DNA from: Arthrobacter horti
GTDB lineage: Bacteria; Actinomycetota; Actinomycetes; Actinomycetales; Micrococcaceae
Reading direction: 5' to 3'
DNA: 64,000 nucleotides
Assembly (NCBI RefSeq): GCF_030731045.1
Contig: NZ_JAVALS010000001.1
Location: 780,294 to 844,293 of the forward strand
Shown: one piece after another, positions 24,837-32,926 of the stretch
Layout of the letters: every line of letters starts with the position of its first letter
Numbering within the stretch: position 1 is the stretch's first letter
Position numbers and translations under genes: made by a program
Notes under the pieces: model-generated
What the model was told of the DNA's origin: nothing
The model's input: the letters and a program-made list of their open reading frames with translations, nothing else
Database searches by the model: none

Positions 24837-25837
24837 TAGTTGATCCTCACTCGGGGGTCGATGGCCGCGTAGACCAGGTCGACGACGACGCTGGCGACGA
24901 TGATGAAGAACGCCGCGAGCATGGTGATGGCCATGGTGACGGGAAGGTCACCCGAGGTGGCGGCGTGCACCGCAGTGAAGCCGAGTCCCGGCACCGAGAA
25001 GATCTGCTCGGTCAGCACGGCGCCGCCGAGGAGGCCGCCGATGTCCATGCCGAGCATGGTGACCACGGGGGTGATACCGGCGCGGACGCCGTGCTTGAAC
25101 ACGATCGAGCGGCGCGCCAGGCCTTTGGCCCGGGCGGTGCGCATGAAGTCCTCGTTGAAGGTCTCGATCATATTGCTGCGGGTCACGCGGATGTACTGGG
25201 CGCTGAACAGGATGGCGATGGCCAGCCACGGCAGCAGGTAGTTGAGGACCCAGGCCCAGGGACCGGCCGCCCCGAAGGGGCTGTTGATGCTGTTGCTCGT
25301 GAAGGGCAGGACGTGGAGGATGCCCACGAAAACCAGGAGGAGCACCAGGCCGGTGACCGGGATGGGAAGGGAGACGCCCACGGAGGCGCCGCCCACGATG
25401 ATGCGGTCAGCCGCCTTCCCCTTGCGCATGGCCGCCAGCAGGCCCAGTCCGACGCCTGCGATGGTCCACAGGACCACCGCACCGATGGCGATGGACAGCG
25501 TGAACGGCAGCGCGTTGGCGATCATGTCCGTGACGTTCTCATTGGTCTGGAAGGACTTTCCGAGGCACGGCCACGCGCAGGCGGATTCGGCGCCGGGGGC
25601 GCCGATCATCCGGGGCATGATGAAGCCGGACATGTACGTCAGGTACTGCACGAAGAAGGGCTTGTCGAGGCCGAGGGCGATCCTGGCCTGTTCCACGCGG
25701 TCCGGGGTGCACTCCTGGCCGCATGCGGCGGAGGCCGGATCGGCAGGGCCGAAGTGGAACAGGCTGAAGGTGATGAAGCTGACCACGATCAGCAGCAGCA
25801 GCATCGCGCCGAGCCTGCGCAAGAGGAAGGCGATCAT
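24836..25837 (-). CDS. Dipeptide-type ABC transporter permease (DppB-like)
   Basis: 333 aa inner-membrane permease with about six helices. The first helix is at about 9-30, and a periplasmic-side loop of about 90 residues holds four cysteines (CGQECTPDR, CAWPCLG). The EAA loop region reads RTARAKGLARRSIVFKHGVRAGITP. The first permease of Dpp/Opp systems has this form. The start codon lies 2 bp after the stop of the binding-protein gene, whose end supplies GGAGAAG as ribosome site. Confidence 0.9.
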   Translation of the reverse strand: MIAFLLRRLGAMLLLLIVVSFITFSLFHFGPADPASAACGQECTPDRVEQARIALGLDKPFFVQYLTYMSGFIMPRMIGAPGAESACAWPCLGKSFQTNENVTDMIANALPFTLSIAIGAVVLWTIAGVGLGLLAAMRKGKAADRIIVGGASVGVSLPIPVTGLVLLLVFVGILHVLPFTSNSINSPFGAAGPWAWVLNYLLPWLAIAILFSAQYIRVTRSNMIETFNEDFMRTARAKGLARRSIVFKHGVRAGITPVVTMLGMDIGGLLGGAVLTEQIFSVPGLGFTAVHAATSGDLPVTMAITMLAAFFIIVASVVVDLVYAAIDPRVRIN

Positions 25838-25839
25838 GA

Positions 25840-27558
25840 TTACTTCTCCACGCCCACTTCACTGAGGTCGATGGAACCGAAGAAGTATCCGACCTGGGCG
25901 TTGTGGATCTTGGATCCGACCACGCTCAGGGTGTAGCTGTGCACGAACGGAACCAGCGGGGTCTGCTCCATGGCCTTGTTGTAGACGTCGAACCACTTCT
26001 TGCCGAGTTCGTCCTTGCTGCCGTTCTGGCTGCGGAGGTCGAACATCTCCTTGGAGAGGGTGGTGTCGTAGAAACGCGGGATGTTGGAGAATCCCCAGGT
26101 CTTTCCGTCGATGGACGGGCCGACGCCCGGGTCCACGGTGAAACGGGCGGAGGAGCTGTCCGCACCACCGCACCAGCCGGAGCGGGCGATGTCCGGCATG
26201 TTGTCGCCGGCCAGGGTGGTGTAGTAGTTCGCGGCCGGGATCGGCTGGAGCTGGAGGTCGATGCCGAGCTCCTTGAAGTTCTGCTGCAGCACCGTGCCGA
26301 TGTTCTTGTACCGCGGAGCCGAGTTGGCGTAGCCGTAGCTCAGGGTCTTCGGGACCGTCTTGCCCTGGAGCAGCTTCTTGGCCTCATCCAGCTTGGGCTT
26401 GCCGCTGGGGTCGAGGTCGGTGACGGGAGCCTGGTAGCCGGCCATCTTGTCCGTCAGCTGGGACTGGGCGATCTGGCCGAAGCGCTGGCCACCGTACTGG
26501 ACCTGCATGGCGTTGCGGTCCATCGCCAGGGACAGGGCCTTGCGGACATCGGGGTCCTTGACGCTCTGGGTGTTGAAGGCGATGATGTCGATGCAGCCGA
26601 GGAAGCCGCCGGCCAGACGGGACTTCACGTCGGCGTCATTCAGCTTCGCGGTGTCCGAGGCCTGCAAGGCGCCGTTGGAGTCCAGCGTGATCGCGGTCGG
26701 GTCCGAGTTGGAGATCAGCTGCTGGCTGATGGTGGACTGGGACGTGGACAGCGAGAAGGTGAAGGAGTCCGGCAGGGCGCTGCGGTTGGGGTCGGTGGAG
26801 GCGTCCCAGTTGGGGTTGCGCTCCAGGACCAGCTGGCGGCCGCGCTCGTAGCTCTTGACCTTGTACGGGCCGGAGGACACCGGGTGGTTGGTGTAGTCCA
26901 GCTTGGTGTCCTTGGCCTGCGGCACCGGGGCGGAGTTCGACCGGGAGGCGAGAGCCGGGAAGTCCGGGTTCGGCTGCTTGAGGTGGAAGACGATCGTGGA
27001 GTCGTCAGGGGTCTCCACCGACTTCAGATCGCCGCCCTGGTACGGGCCCTTGTAGCCGTCATCGGCCAGTGCCGAGTCGAGTTCCTGAGGGGCCTGGGTG
27101 TAGACATCGCGGGCGTAGGTGCGCTCGATGCCGTACTTGATGTCCTTGGACGTGATGGGGCTGCCGTCCTCGAACTTGACACCCTTCTTCAGGGTGTAGG
27201 TCCAGCTCATGCCGTCGGCGGACGCCTTTCCGGTGTCCGTGGCCAGATCGGGGACGATCTTGGGCGGCTGACCGGCGGTCTCCTTGGCCATGGTCAACGT
27301 GCGGTAGTACAGCTGACCGACGTTGGCCGTCTGCACGTAGTTGCTGTTGCCCGGGTCCAGGGTGGCGAAGTCGGCGGACATCAGCACGTTGACGTTGCCC
27401 CCCTTGTCCTTGAAGCCGTCCTTCACGATCAGTGGCGCGTAGGGATCCGCCTTGCTCGTGGAGGAGCCACCGTTCGCGGTGGATCCGCCGGAGCAGCCGG
27501 CCAGCGCGAGGGCCAGGATCGCGATCGATCCGATGGTGGCCGAAGCACGCATCTTCAT
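25840..27558 (-). CDS. ABC transporter solute-binding lipoprotein, SBP_bac_5 (DppA/OppA) family
   Basis: 572 aa. A lipoprotein signal ends in LALALAGCSGG; the cysteine would be lipidated. The Ser/Gly linker is followed by an extracytoplasmic SBP_bac_5 domain (LMSADFATLDPGNSNYV; LATDTGKASADGMSWTYTLKKGVKFEDGSPITSKDIKYGIERT; VRKALSLAMDRNAM). ATG 27558 has AGGAGAG directly upstream. This family binds peptides but also opines, nickel, sugars and N-acyl compounds, so the ligand cannot be named. It lies between the two permease genes, an order (C-A-B-D-F) that is unusual for dpp operons. Confidence 0.92.
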   Translation of the reverse strand: MKMRASATIGSIAILALALAGCSGGSTANGGSSTSKADPYAPLIVKDGFKDKGGNVNVLMSADFATLDPGNSNYVQTANVGQLYYRTLTMAKETAGQPPKIVPDLATDTGKASADGMSWTYTLKKGVKFEDGSPITSKDIKYGIERTYARDVYTQAPQELDSALADDGYKGPYQGGDLKSVETPDDSTIVFHLKQPNPDFPALASRSNSAPVPQAKDTKLDYTNHPVSSGPYKVKSYERGRQLVLERNPNWDASTDPNRSALPDSFTFSLSTSQSTISQQLISNSDPTAITLDSNGALQASDTAKLNDADVKSRLAGGFLGCIDIIAFNTQSVKDPDVRKALSLAMDRNAMQVQYGGQRFGQIAQSQLTDKMAGYQAPVTDLDPSGKPKLDEAKKLLQGKTVPKTLSYGYANSAPRYKNIGTVLQQNFKELGIDLQLQPIPAANYYTTLAGDNMPDIARSGWCGGADSSSARFTVDPGVGPSIDGKTWGFSNIPRFYDTTLSKEMFDLRSQNGSKDELGKKWFDVYNKAMEQTPLVPFVHSYTLSVVGSKIHNAQVGYFFGSIDLSEVGVEK

Positions 27559-27578
27559 TTCTCTCCTAAGGGTGATTG

Positions 27579-28580
27579 TCAATTGCGAGAGGACTTGGGA
27601 TCCAGGGCGTCGCGGACCGCGTCGCCGAGGAGGTTGAACGCCAGCACGGTGATGATCAGCGCGATGCTGGGCACGGCGAGGAACCACGGGTCATTCAGGT
27701 ACCAATTGCCTTGCTGGGCGGCGTTGAGCATCTGACCCCACGACGGCGTGGGGTCCTTGACGCCGACGCCGAGGAAGGACAGCGCGGCCTCGGCCGTGAT
27801 GTTGGTGGGGATCATCATGGTGGCGTACACCAGGACGACGCCGGCCACGTTCGGGATGATCTGCTTGAGGATCATGGACAGGTGGCTGGTGCCGAAGGAC
27901 CGCGCCGCTTCGATGTACTCCTGCTCACGGATGCTGAGCACCTGGCCGCGGACGATGCGGGCGAGGTAGGCCCATCCGAAGAAGCCCAGGACCACCACCA
28001 GAGAGGTGATCGGCACGAAGCTGCCTTGCGCCAGGGGCGAGTCCTTCAGCCTCGACTGAAGGATCGGGGCGATGGACAGCACCAGCAGCAGATGCGGGAA
28101 GGCGAGAAACAAATCGATCAGACGACTGATGACTGAATCGATCTTTCCACCGAAATAGCCGGCCGCGGCACCCAGGACGGTTCCGAGGATCACGGAGACG
28201 ATGGTGGACAGCAGGGCGATGATCAGAGAGACCTGAGCGCCGTAGGCCAGACGGGCGAAGAGGTCGCGGCCGAGGCCGGGCTCCACGCCGAGCCAGTGTT
28301 CGGCCGAGGGGAACATGTAGCCCGGCAACGGGAGGCCGGGATTCTCAAAGGCGTCCAGTACATCCGGGCCGGTGTTGGTGGCGTCCGGATTCTGGCCTTC
28401 AATGGCGGTCAGGACCGGGGCCAGCAGGGCGAACAGGACCATCAGAATGACGATGGCCAGGCTCACCATGGCGATCTTGCTCCGGCGAATGCGCATCCAC
28501 GCGGTACCGAGCAGGGAGCGCCCTGTGACAAGTTTCGGGGCGCCCTCCGGGGGCGCGGTAGCCGTTGCGGCAGTACTCAT
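27579..28580 (-). CDS. Dipeptide-type ABC transporter permease (DppC-like)
   Basis: 333 aa, about six membrane helices. The N-terminal OppC-type cytoplasmic segment ends at RIRRSKIAMVSLAIVILMVL, a large extracytoplasmic loop carries HWLGVEPGLGRDLFARLAYG (the HPLGTDxxGRD-like signature), and the EAA loop reads EAARSFGTSHLSMILKQIIPN. It is the first gene of the operon. ATG 28580 is set by AAGGA 5 nt upstream. The promoter upstream overlaps a GntR-type operator. Confidence 0.92.
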   Translation of the reverse strand: MSTAATATAPPEGAPKLVTGRSLLGTAWMRIRRSKIAMVSLAIVILMVLFALLAPVLTAIEGQNPDATNTGPDVLDAFENPGLPLPGYMFPSAEHWLGVEPGLGRDLFARLAYGAQVSLIIALLSTIVSVILGTVLGAAAGYFGGKIDSVISRLIDLFLAFPHLLLVLSIAPILQSRLKDSPLAQGSFVPITSLVVVLGFFGWAYLARIVRGQVLSIREQEYIEAARSFGTSHLSMILKQIIPNVAGVVLVYATMMIPTNITAEAALSFLGVGVKDPTPSWGQMLNAAQQGNWYLNDPWFLAVPSIALIITVLAFNLLGDAVRDALDPKSSRN

Positions 28581-28610
28581 GATTTCCTTCTCAGCGGCGA
28601 AGCGTTCCAG

Positions 28611-28643
28611 TACTGTATACCAAAATTGCTGTGACCCATGCAA
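28611..28643 (-). promoter_or_regulatory. Promoter of the ABC importer operon with regulon operator
   Basis: Minus-strand -35 TTGCAT (28643-28638), 18-nt spacer, -10 TATACA (28619-28614). The spacer end and -10 box form TTTGGTATACAGTA (28624-28611), which matches the recurrent operator TTTGG(N)ATACCAAA on its left half. A repressor here would cover the -10 box. Confidence 0.6.
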
Positions 28644-28719
28644 CAGTCAGATGAGATCCGGTTCTCAATTCAAGGGTCCAGCTCGCATCATGCCCAGCTT
28701 CAGGAGTACCGTGAGATCT

Positions 28720-28742
28720 TTTGGATACCAAAGCCCTAGAGT
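28720..28742 (+). promoter_or_regulatory. Operator and leaderless promoter of the divergent amidohydrolase
   Basis: TTTGGATACCAAA (28720-28732) is a perfect 5-bp-arm dyad of the shared operator. TAGAGT (28737-28742) ends 6 nt before ATG 28749 and fits a -10 box for a leaderless transcript. The operator would then lie between -35 and -10. Confidence 0.6.
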
Positions 28743-28748
28743 GGTGGC

Positions 28749-30218
28749 ATGAAGACCCTCTTGACCTCGGCATTCGTTCTGGCCCATGGGCCCTCCGGAC
28801 ACGGGTTACTCCGCGACGGAGCGGTCCTGGTGGAGGACCGGCGGGTGGCATGGGTGGGCCCTCGAGAAGAGGCCCCCGTGGCGGAAGCCCACCGCATCCT
28901 CGGGCTGGGACAGTCGCTCCTCATGCCCGGCCTGATCGACCTCGACGCCCTGGCCGACATCGACCACCTCATCCTCGACTCCTGGTGCGATGACGAACAC
29001 TCGGCCCGGCTGCGCTGGTCCGAGGAGTACCTGCGCTCCGCGCGTCACGACGTTCTCACGGCCGAGGAGCGCAGCACGATGCGGCGCTATGCCCTGGCCC
29101 AGCTGGCCCTGCACGGCATCACGAGCTTCATGCCGATCGCCGCCGAGGTCAACACCGCCTGGGCCGAGACCCACGACGATCTCCTGGACCTGGCCCGGAC
29201 CGCGTCCAAGCTGGGACTGCGCGGCTTCGTGGGCCCCTCCTACCGCTCGGGGGTGCACGCGACCACCGCGGACGGCGGGCACGTGATCGCGTTCGACGAC
29301 GAGGAGGGCCGCCGTGGTTTCGAGGAGGCCGTGCGCTTTCTGGACACCGTGGAGGAACTGGCCGATCCGCTCCTGACCGGCGTTCTGATGCCCTGCCGGA
29401 TCGAGACGGTCCGCGAGGAGCTCCTGGCGGAGACCGCACGCATCGCCGCAGAGCGTGGCGTCCTGGTCCGCGTCCACGCTCTTCAAGGCCTGAGCGAACG
29501 GTCCGAGGTCCTGCGCGAACACGGCACCACTCCCCTGGAGCTGCTGGAACGCACGGGTCTGCTCAACGACCGTCTCCTCATCGCACACGGCGTCTACCTG
29601 GACATCCATGACGCGGTGCACGGCGAAGACCGCGGCGATCTGGCGACGCTCGCGGAAGCGGGGGCCTCCATCATCCACTGCCCCCTGACCAACACACGGT
29701 ACGCGGATCACCTGGTCAGGCTGGGCCGCTATCTCGATGCCGGGGTACAGATCTGCCTGGGCACCGACTCCTTCCCGCCGGACCTCATCCGCGGTATCGA
29801 TGCCGGGATCCACGTGGCGCAGGAGCAGTACGGCGAGCCGGCGAACCACTTCACCGCCGACTACATCAACGCGGCCACCCTGGGCGGCGCACGCGCACTG
29901 CACCGGCCCGATCTGGGGCGCCTGGAGTCCGGGGCCACCGCGGACCTCGTGGCGTTCGCCCTGGACGACTTCAGAGCCGGCCCCGTGGAGGATCCGATCC
30001 GCAGCCTTTTGCTCTCCGGGACCGGGCGCGACTGCCGGTTCAGCATGGTTGACGGCAGAATCGTCACACAGGACGGACTGATCCCGGGCGTCGACCTGGA
30101 ACAGCTCCGCCGGGACGGCCAGGCGGTCTTCGACAAGCTCCGCGGCGCCTACACGGAGCGGGACCACCTGGCAGGGTCCGTGGACGAACTGTTCCCGCCG
30201 GTCTTCCCCGTGCACTGA
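28749..30218 (+). CDS. Amidohydrolase of the chlorohydrolase/deaminase type lacking the HxH metal motif
   Basis: 489 aa. The overall pattern is that of TrzA/AtzA/guanine-deaminase-like enzymes: N-terminal beta-sandwich strand, MPGLIDLDALADIDH where PGxxxxHxH is expected, then RVHALQG (strand 5 His), LIAHGVYLD (strand 6 His), IIHCPLTNTRYADH and GTDSFPPD (strand 8 Asp), ending in a composite domain DLGRLESGATADLVAF. The first pair of metal histidines is replaced by Asp-Leu-Asp; a DIDH follows and may supply a ligand. It may be a variant clade or may have a changed metal site. ATG 28749 has no Shine-Dalgarno and is probably leaderless. It is divergent from the importer operon and shares its operator. 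Confidence 0.8.
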   Translation: MKTLLTSAFVLAHGPSGHGLLRDGAVLVEDRRVAWVGPREEAPVAEAHRILGLGQSLLMPGLIDLDALADIDHLILDSWCDDEHSARLRWSEEYLRSARHDVLTAEERSTMRRYALAQLALHGITSFMPIAAEVNTAWAETHDDLLDLARTASKLGLRGFVGPSYRSGVHATTADGGHVIAFDDEEGRRGFEEAVRFLDTVEELADPLLTGVLMPCRIETVREELLAETARIAAERGVLVRVHALQGLSERSEVLREHGTTPLELLERTGLLNDRLLIAHGVYLDIHDAVHGEDRGDLATLAEAGASIIHCPLTNTRYADHLVRLGRYLDAGVQICLGTDSFPPDLIRGIDAGIHVAQEQYGEPANHFTADYINAATLGGARALHRPDLGRLESGATADLVAFALDDFRAGPVEDPIRSLLLSGTGRDCRFSMVDGRIVTQDGLIPGVDLEQLRRDGQAVFDKLRGAYTERDHLAGSVDELFPPVFPVH

Positions 30219-30265
30219 GGCTTCCCCTCGCACTGGGGCACGGCGCCTCCGGTCCAGGAGGCGAA

Positions 30266-30301
30266 AGGCCCCGGTCGCCGCTCAAGCGGCGACCGGGGCC
30301 T
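30266..30301. terminator. Bidirectional hairpin terminator
   Basis: A 17-bp near-contiguous inverted repeat (AGGCCCCGGTCGCCGCT and complement) with a 2-nt centre lies between the convergent amidohydrolase and gntR genes. Confidence 0.75.
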
Positions 30302-30316
30302 CGGTGCATCCGGGAC

Positions 30317-30967
30317 TCAGATGTCCACGTGGGTCTGTTTGGCGATGGCCTGGGTACGGCTGGTGACCATGTGCTGGCGGATGAGCACATCCACCCGGTC
30401 GACGTCGCGGTCCGCAATCGCCTCGTAGAGTGCGGCGTGCTCCTCGGCGACACGGACCAGATCGTCGTGCTGGCCCATGAGCCACCGGATCCGGCTGCTC
30501 AAAATGCCCTGCAGCTCATTGAGGAGCTCGTTGCCGGCCATGGAGGTCACCAACTCGTGGAAGTCTGCGCCGGAGCGCCGCGCCTGCACGGCATCGCCCG
30601 CCTCGGCCGCCAGGAACTCGCCGTCGAGGGCGTCCTTGAGACGCTTCAGTCCTTCCCTGTTGTGCCGCTGGGCAGCCAGGGTGAAGGTCAGGTGCTCGAA
30701 GGACGCCTGGACCTCGTTCAGGTCCACCACATCGGATGCCGTGAACTCGCGGACCACTGCCCAGGTGCGGGGGCGAGGGGTCACCAGGCCCTCCGCGACG
30801 AGGGTCCTGAGGGCTTCACGGACCGGGAGCCGGCTGACGCCGAGTTCATTGGCGAGGTCACGCTCCACGAGCTTGCTGCCCGGTAGGCGGACCCCGTCAA
30901 GGATCTCGTCGCGTATCTGGCGTGTGACGCGGAATGACTCCGGTTCGAAAATCTCCGAGGTGGACAT
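30317..30967 (-). CDS. GntR-family regulator, FCD subfamily (regulator 1)
   Basis: 216 aa. The winged helix (about 10-75) contains VERDLANELGVSRLPVREALRTLVAEGLV. The all-helical FCD ligand domain (about 85-205) carries ADFHELV, EEHAALYEAI and LIRQHMV, histidines and acids that often hold a metal and carboxylate ligands. ATG 30967 follows AGGAAA closely. The operator TTTGGAATACCAAA lies 31 bp upstream, so it most likely represses itself and, through identical sites, the importer operon and the amidohydrolases. It is my best candidate for the regulator of the whole island. Confidence 0.9.
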   Translation of the reverse strand: MSTSEIFEPESFRVTRQIRDEILDGVRLPGSKLVERDLANELGVSRLPVREALRTLVAEGLVTPRPRTWAVVREFTASDVVDLNEVQASFEHLTFTLAAQRHNREGLKRLKDALDGEFLAAEAGDAVQARRSGADFHELVTSMAGNELLNELQGILSSRIRWLMGQHDDLVRVAEEHAALYEAIADRDVDRVDVLIRQHMVTSRTQAIAKQTHVDI

Positions 30968-30973
30968 TTTCCT

Positions 30974-31011
30974 ATTATCACATCAGCGAAGTCCCGATTT
31001 GGAATACCAAA
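30974..31011 (-). promoter_or_regulatory. gntR promoter with full operator
   Basis: The operator TTTGGAATACCAAA (30998-31011) has 5-bp perfect arms. Downstream on the minus strand, TGTGATAAT gives an extended -10 box (GATAAT, 30979-30974) 7 bp before the start codon. The operator covers the -35 area, as expected for autorepression. Confidence 0.6.
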
Positions 31012-31120
31012 CGAAGTATGTCGGGCCGCCCGGACGCGGAGCTACGAAGACCCCTCCCGGCCGAAGATCCCACTCCCCCGGCCACCGGAGAACGGTCCTC
31101 GCCGAACGCTGTTCGGGCGC

Positions 31121-31714
31121 TCAGGCGGAAAGCTCCCCCGCCGAGGGCACCACCACACCGTAGACGTCAGCGATGGTGGCCAGGGCCGACCGGTGCAGCT
31201 CCTCCGCCGAGACGTCCCCCACGACCGAGGGCAGCGGACGCGTGGCGCAGGCCCGGGCGACGACGGTCGGCCGGCTGCCGTGCAGCATCGCCCCTTCCGC
31301 CGTGAATGTGACACACATGTGCGTCATGAAACCGGCGATCACGACGTCCTTCCGCCCCGCGGCGTCGAGCAGTTCCGCGAGGCGGGTGCCGACGAAGGCG
31401 TTGGGGACGGTCTTGACGACCACCTCTTCGCCGTCCGCGGGCGCCAGCCGCGGGTGGATCGCCCCGCTCTCACCGTCCAGGTCGTACAGACTCCCGGCCC
31501 CGCCGTCGTGCACCACATGGAAGACCGGGGCGCCGGCCGCACGCGCGGCATCCAGCAGCCTGCGCGCCTCCTCGAGCGCGGGCTCCCACCCGTGGAGTTC
31601 CATGGGACCCCGGGTGTAGGTGTTCTGGTAATCCACCAGAATGAGGCTCGCGTCCGCGAGGGACGCCGGCCGGGTGGTGTCGCCTCCGAGTTCGCGCAAG
31701 GTGGCACTGGTCAT
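31121..31714 (-). CDS. Isochorismatase-like cysteine hydrolase
   Basis: 197 aa with the cysteine hydrolase triad: Asp in LILVDYQNTY, Lys in VVVKTVPNAF, and Cys in GFMTHMCVTFTAEGA. Such enzymes cleave amides (nicotinamidase, N-carbamoylsarcosine amidase, ureidoacrylate hydrolase) or enol ethers. N-carbamoyl or other amide substrates would fit the amidohydrolase-rich surroundings. ATG 31714 has AAGGAG 8 nt upstream. It is divergent from a DJ-1/AraC regulator gene over a 9-bp inverted repeat, a common regulator-hydrolase pairing. Confidence 0.87.
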   Translation of the reverse strand: MTSATLRELGGDTTRPASLADASLILVDYQNTYTRGPMELHGWEPALEEARRLLDAARAAGAPVFHVVHDGGAGSLYDLDGESGAIHPRLAPADGEEVVVKTVPNAFVGTRLAELLDAAGRKDVVIAGFMTHMCVTFTAEGAMLHGSRPTVVARACATRPLPSVVGDVSAEELHRSALATIADVYGVVVPSAGELSA

Positions 31715-31771
31715 GGTCTTCACTCCTTGTCGATGGTGCGGTGAACCGCTGCGCCTACCATGATTCCTGAG

Positions 31772-31799
31772 CCGATCCACCGTGAACAGCGTGGATCGG
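31772..31799. promoter_or_regulatory. 9-bp inverted repeat between hydrolase and AraC-type genes
   Basis: CCGATCCAC (31772-31780) and GTGGATCGG (31791-31799) are exact complements with a 10-nt spacer, giving about two helical turns between arm centres. It lies in the divergent promoter gap and is a candidate site for the AraC-type regulator; it could also form a hairpin. Confidence 0.5.
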
Positions 31800-31837
31800 G
31801 TCAGGGAAGCACGGATCCGGACGGAAGGGGACGCGGC

Positions 31838-32821
31838 ATGGCGGCAGGAGATACCCGGGAGGCGGCGGTGCCGCGCGTGGCCGTGCTGGCCTTCGACGGC
31901 ATCAATCCGTTCCACCTCTCGGTGCCGTCCCTCGTGTGGGGAGCGGAATCGCCGGCCGGCGATCTGAGCCCGTGGGACATCACGGTGGTGGCCGAGCGGC
32001 CCGGGCCGCTGCGAACGGCCGCCGGGTACTCGATCGTCGTGGAGCACGGCCTCGGAGAGCTGACCACGGCGGATCTGGTGGTGGTGCCCTGGTGGTCGGA
32101 TCCGACGACGGCGGCCCCGGAACCGGTGCTGCAGGCGCTCCGCGGGGCGCATGCGAACGGGGCGACGGTGGTGGGGCTGTGCCTCGGGTCGTTCGTCCTC
32201 GCCGACAGCGGGCTGCTGGACGGCTTCACGGCGACGACCCACTGGAAGTGGGCTGAGACGTTCCGCCGGCGGTTCCCCGAGGTCCGGCTCCGGCCGGAAG
32301 AGCTCTACGTGGACGAGGGACGGCTCGTGACGGGTGCCGGGGCCACCGCGGGCATCGACACCTGCCTCCACCTGCTGGCCCGGCATCAAGGGCAGCAGGC
32401 GGCGAACCGGGTGGCCCGGCGCATCGTGGCGGCCCCGCATCGCGCGGGCGGCCAGGCGCAGTTCATCGAGGTCCCGCTGCCCGAGCCCGGGCCTGACCCG
32501 CTGGGAACCGCCCTGTCCTGGGCGAGCGGCCACCTGGACGAGCCGCTGAGCATCGACGTGCTGGCGGCGCGGGCCCATTTGAGCCGCAGCAGCTTCACCC
32601 GGGCCTTCCGGGCCCGGACCGGGACGAGCCTGCACCATTGGCTGGTGGCCCGGCGGCTCGCCGCCGCGCGGCAGCTCCTGGAGACCGGAGACCTGGACAT
32701 CGAAGCGGTGGCACGCCGCAGCGGCTTCGGCACGGCGGCACGGCTCCGTGAGCACTTCACCCGGGCCGTGGGAACCACCCCGAGCCGGTACCGGGAGGAC
32801 TTCGCAGCTCAGCGGGGCTGA
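31838..32821 (+). CDS. GlxA/FtrA-type transcriptional regulator (DJ-1/PfpI domain plus AraC HTH)
   Basis: 327 aa. The N-terminal class-I glutamine amidotransferase-like domain (about 12-180) has VAVLAFDGINPFHLSV, VVVPWW and VVGLCLGSFVLADSGLL, where Cys marks the nucleophile elbow; GATTHW-type TATTHWKWAE follows. The C-terminal AraC domain (about 225-325) has SIDVLAARAHLSRSSFTRAFRARTG and DIEAVARRSGFGTAARLREHF with the closing TPSRYR. It should activate the divergent isochorismatase-like gene. ATG 31838 has GAAGGGG 7 nt upstream. Confidence 0.9.
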   Translation: MAAGDTREAAVPRVAVLAFDGINPFHLSVPSLVWGAESPAGDLSPWDITVVAERPGPLRTAAGYSIVVEHGLGELTTADLVVVPWWSDPTTAAPEPVLQALRGAHANGATVVGLCLGSFVLADSGLLDGFTATTHWKWAETFRRRFPEVRLRPEELYVDEGRLVTGAGATAGIDTCLHLLARHQGQQAANRVARRIVAAPHRAGGQAQFIEVPLPEPGPDPLGTALSWASGHLDEPLSIDVLAARAHLSRSSFTRAFRARTGTSLHHWLVARRLAAARQLLETGDLDIEAVARRSGFGTAARLREHFTRAVGTTPSRYREDFAAQRG

Positions 32822-32926
32822 ATCCCACGCCCCGGGCCACTTCCGTGAGTATGATTTTTGGGCAATGGACAAGGGCCTGCGCTTCGGACCCGGCCCATCC
32901 CCCCACCCTGAAGCGGAACGTGAGCC

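Noticed and set aside
28749..30218. Calling the aberrant amidohydrolase a pseudogene
   Set aside because: The frame is full length, other metal ligands are kept and it has a specific operator; the missing HxH alone does not show decay.
30266..30301. Large hairpins as CRISPR or repeat elements
   Set aside because: The many perfect stems (13398-13442, 18071-18108, 30266-30301, 37645-37685, 50980-51017) are each unique and lie between convergent or at the end of genes, so they are terminators.
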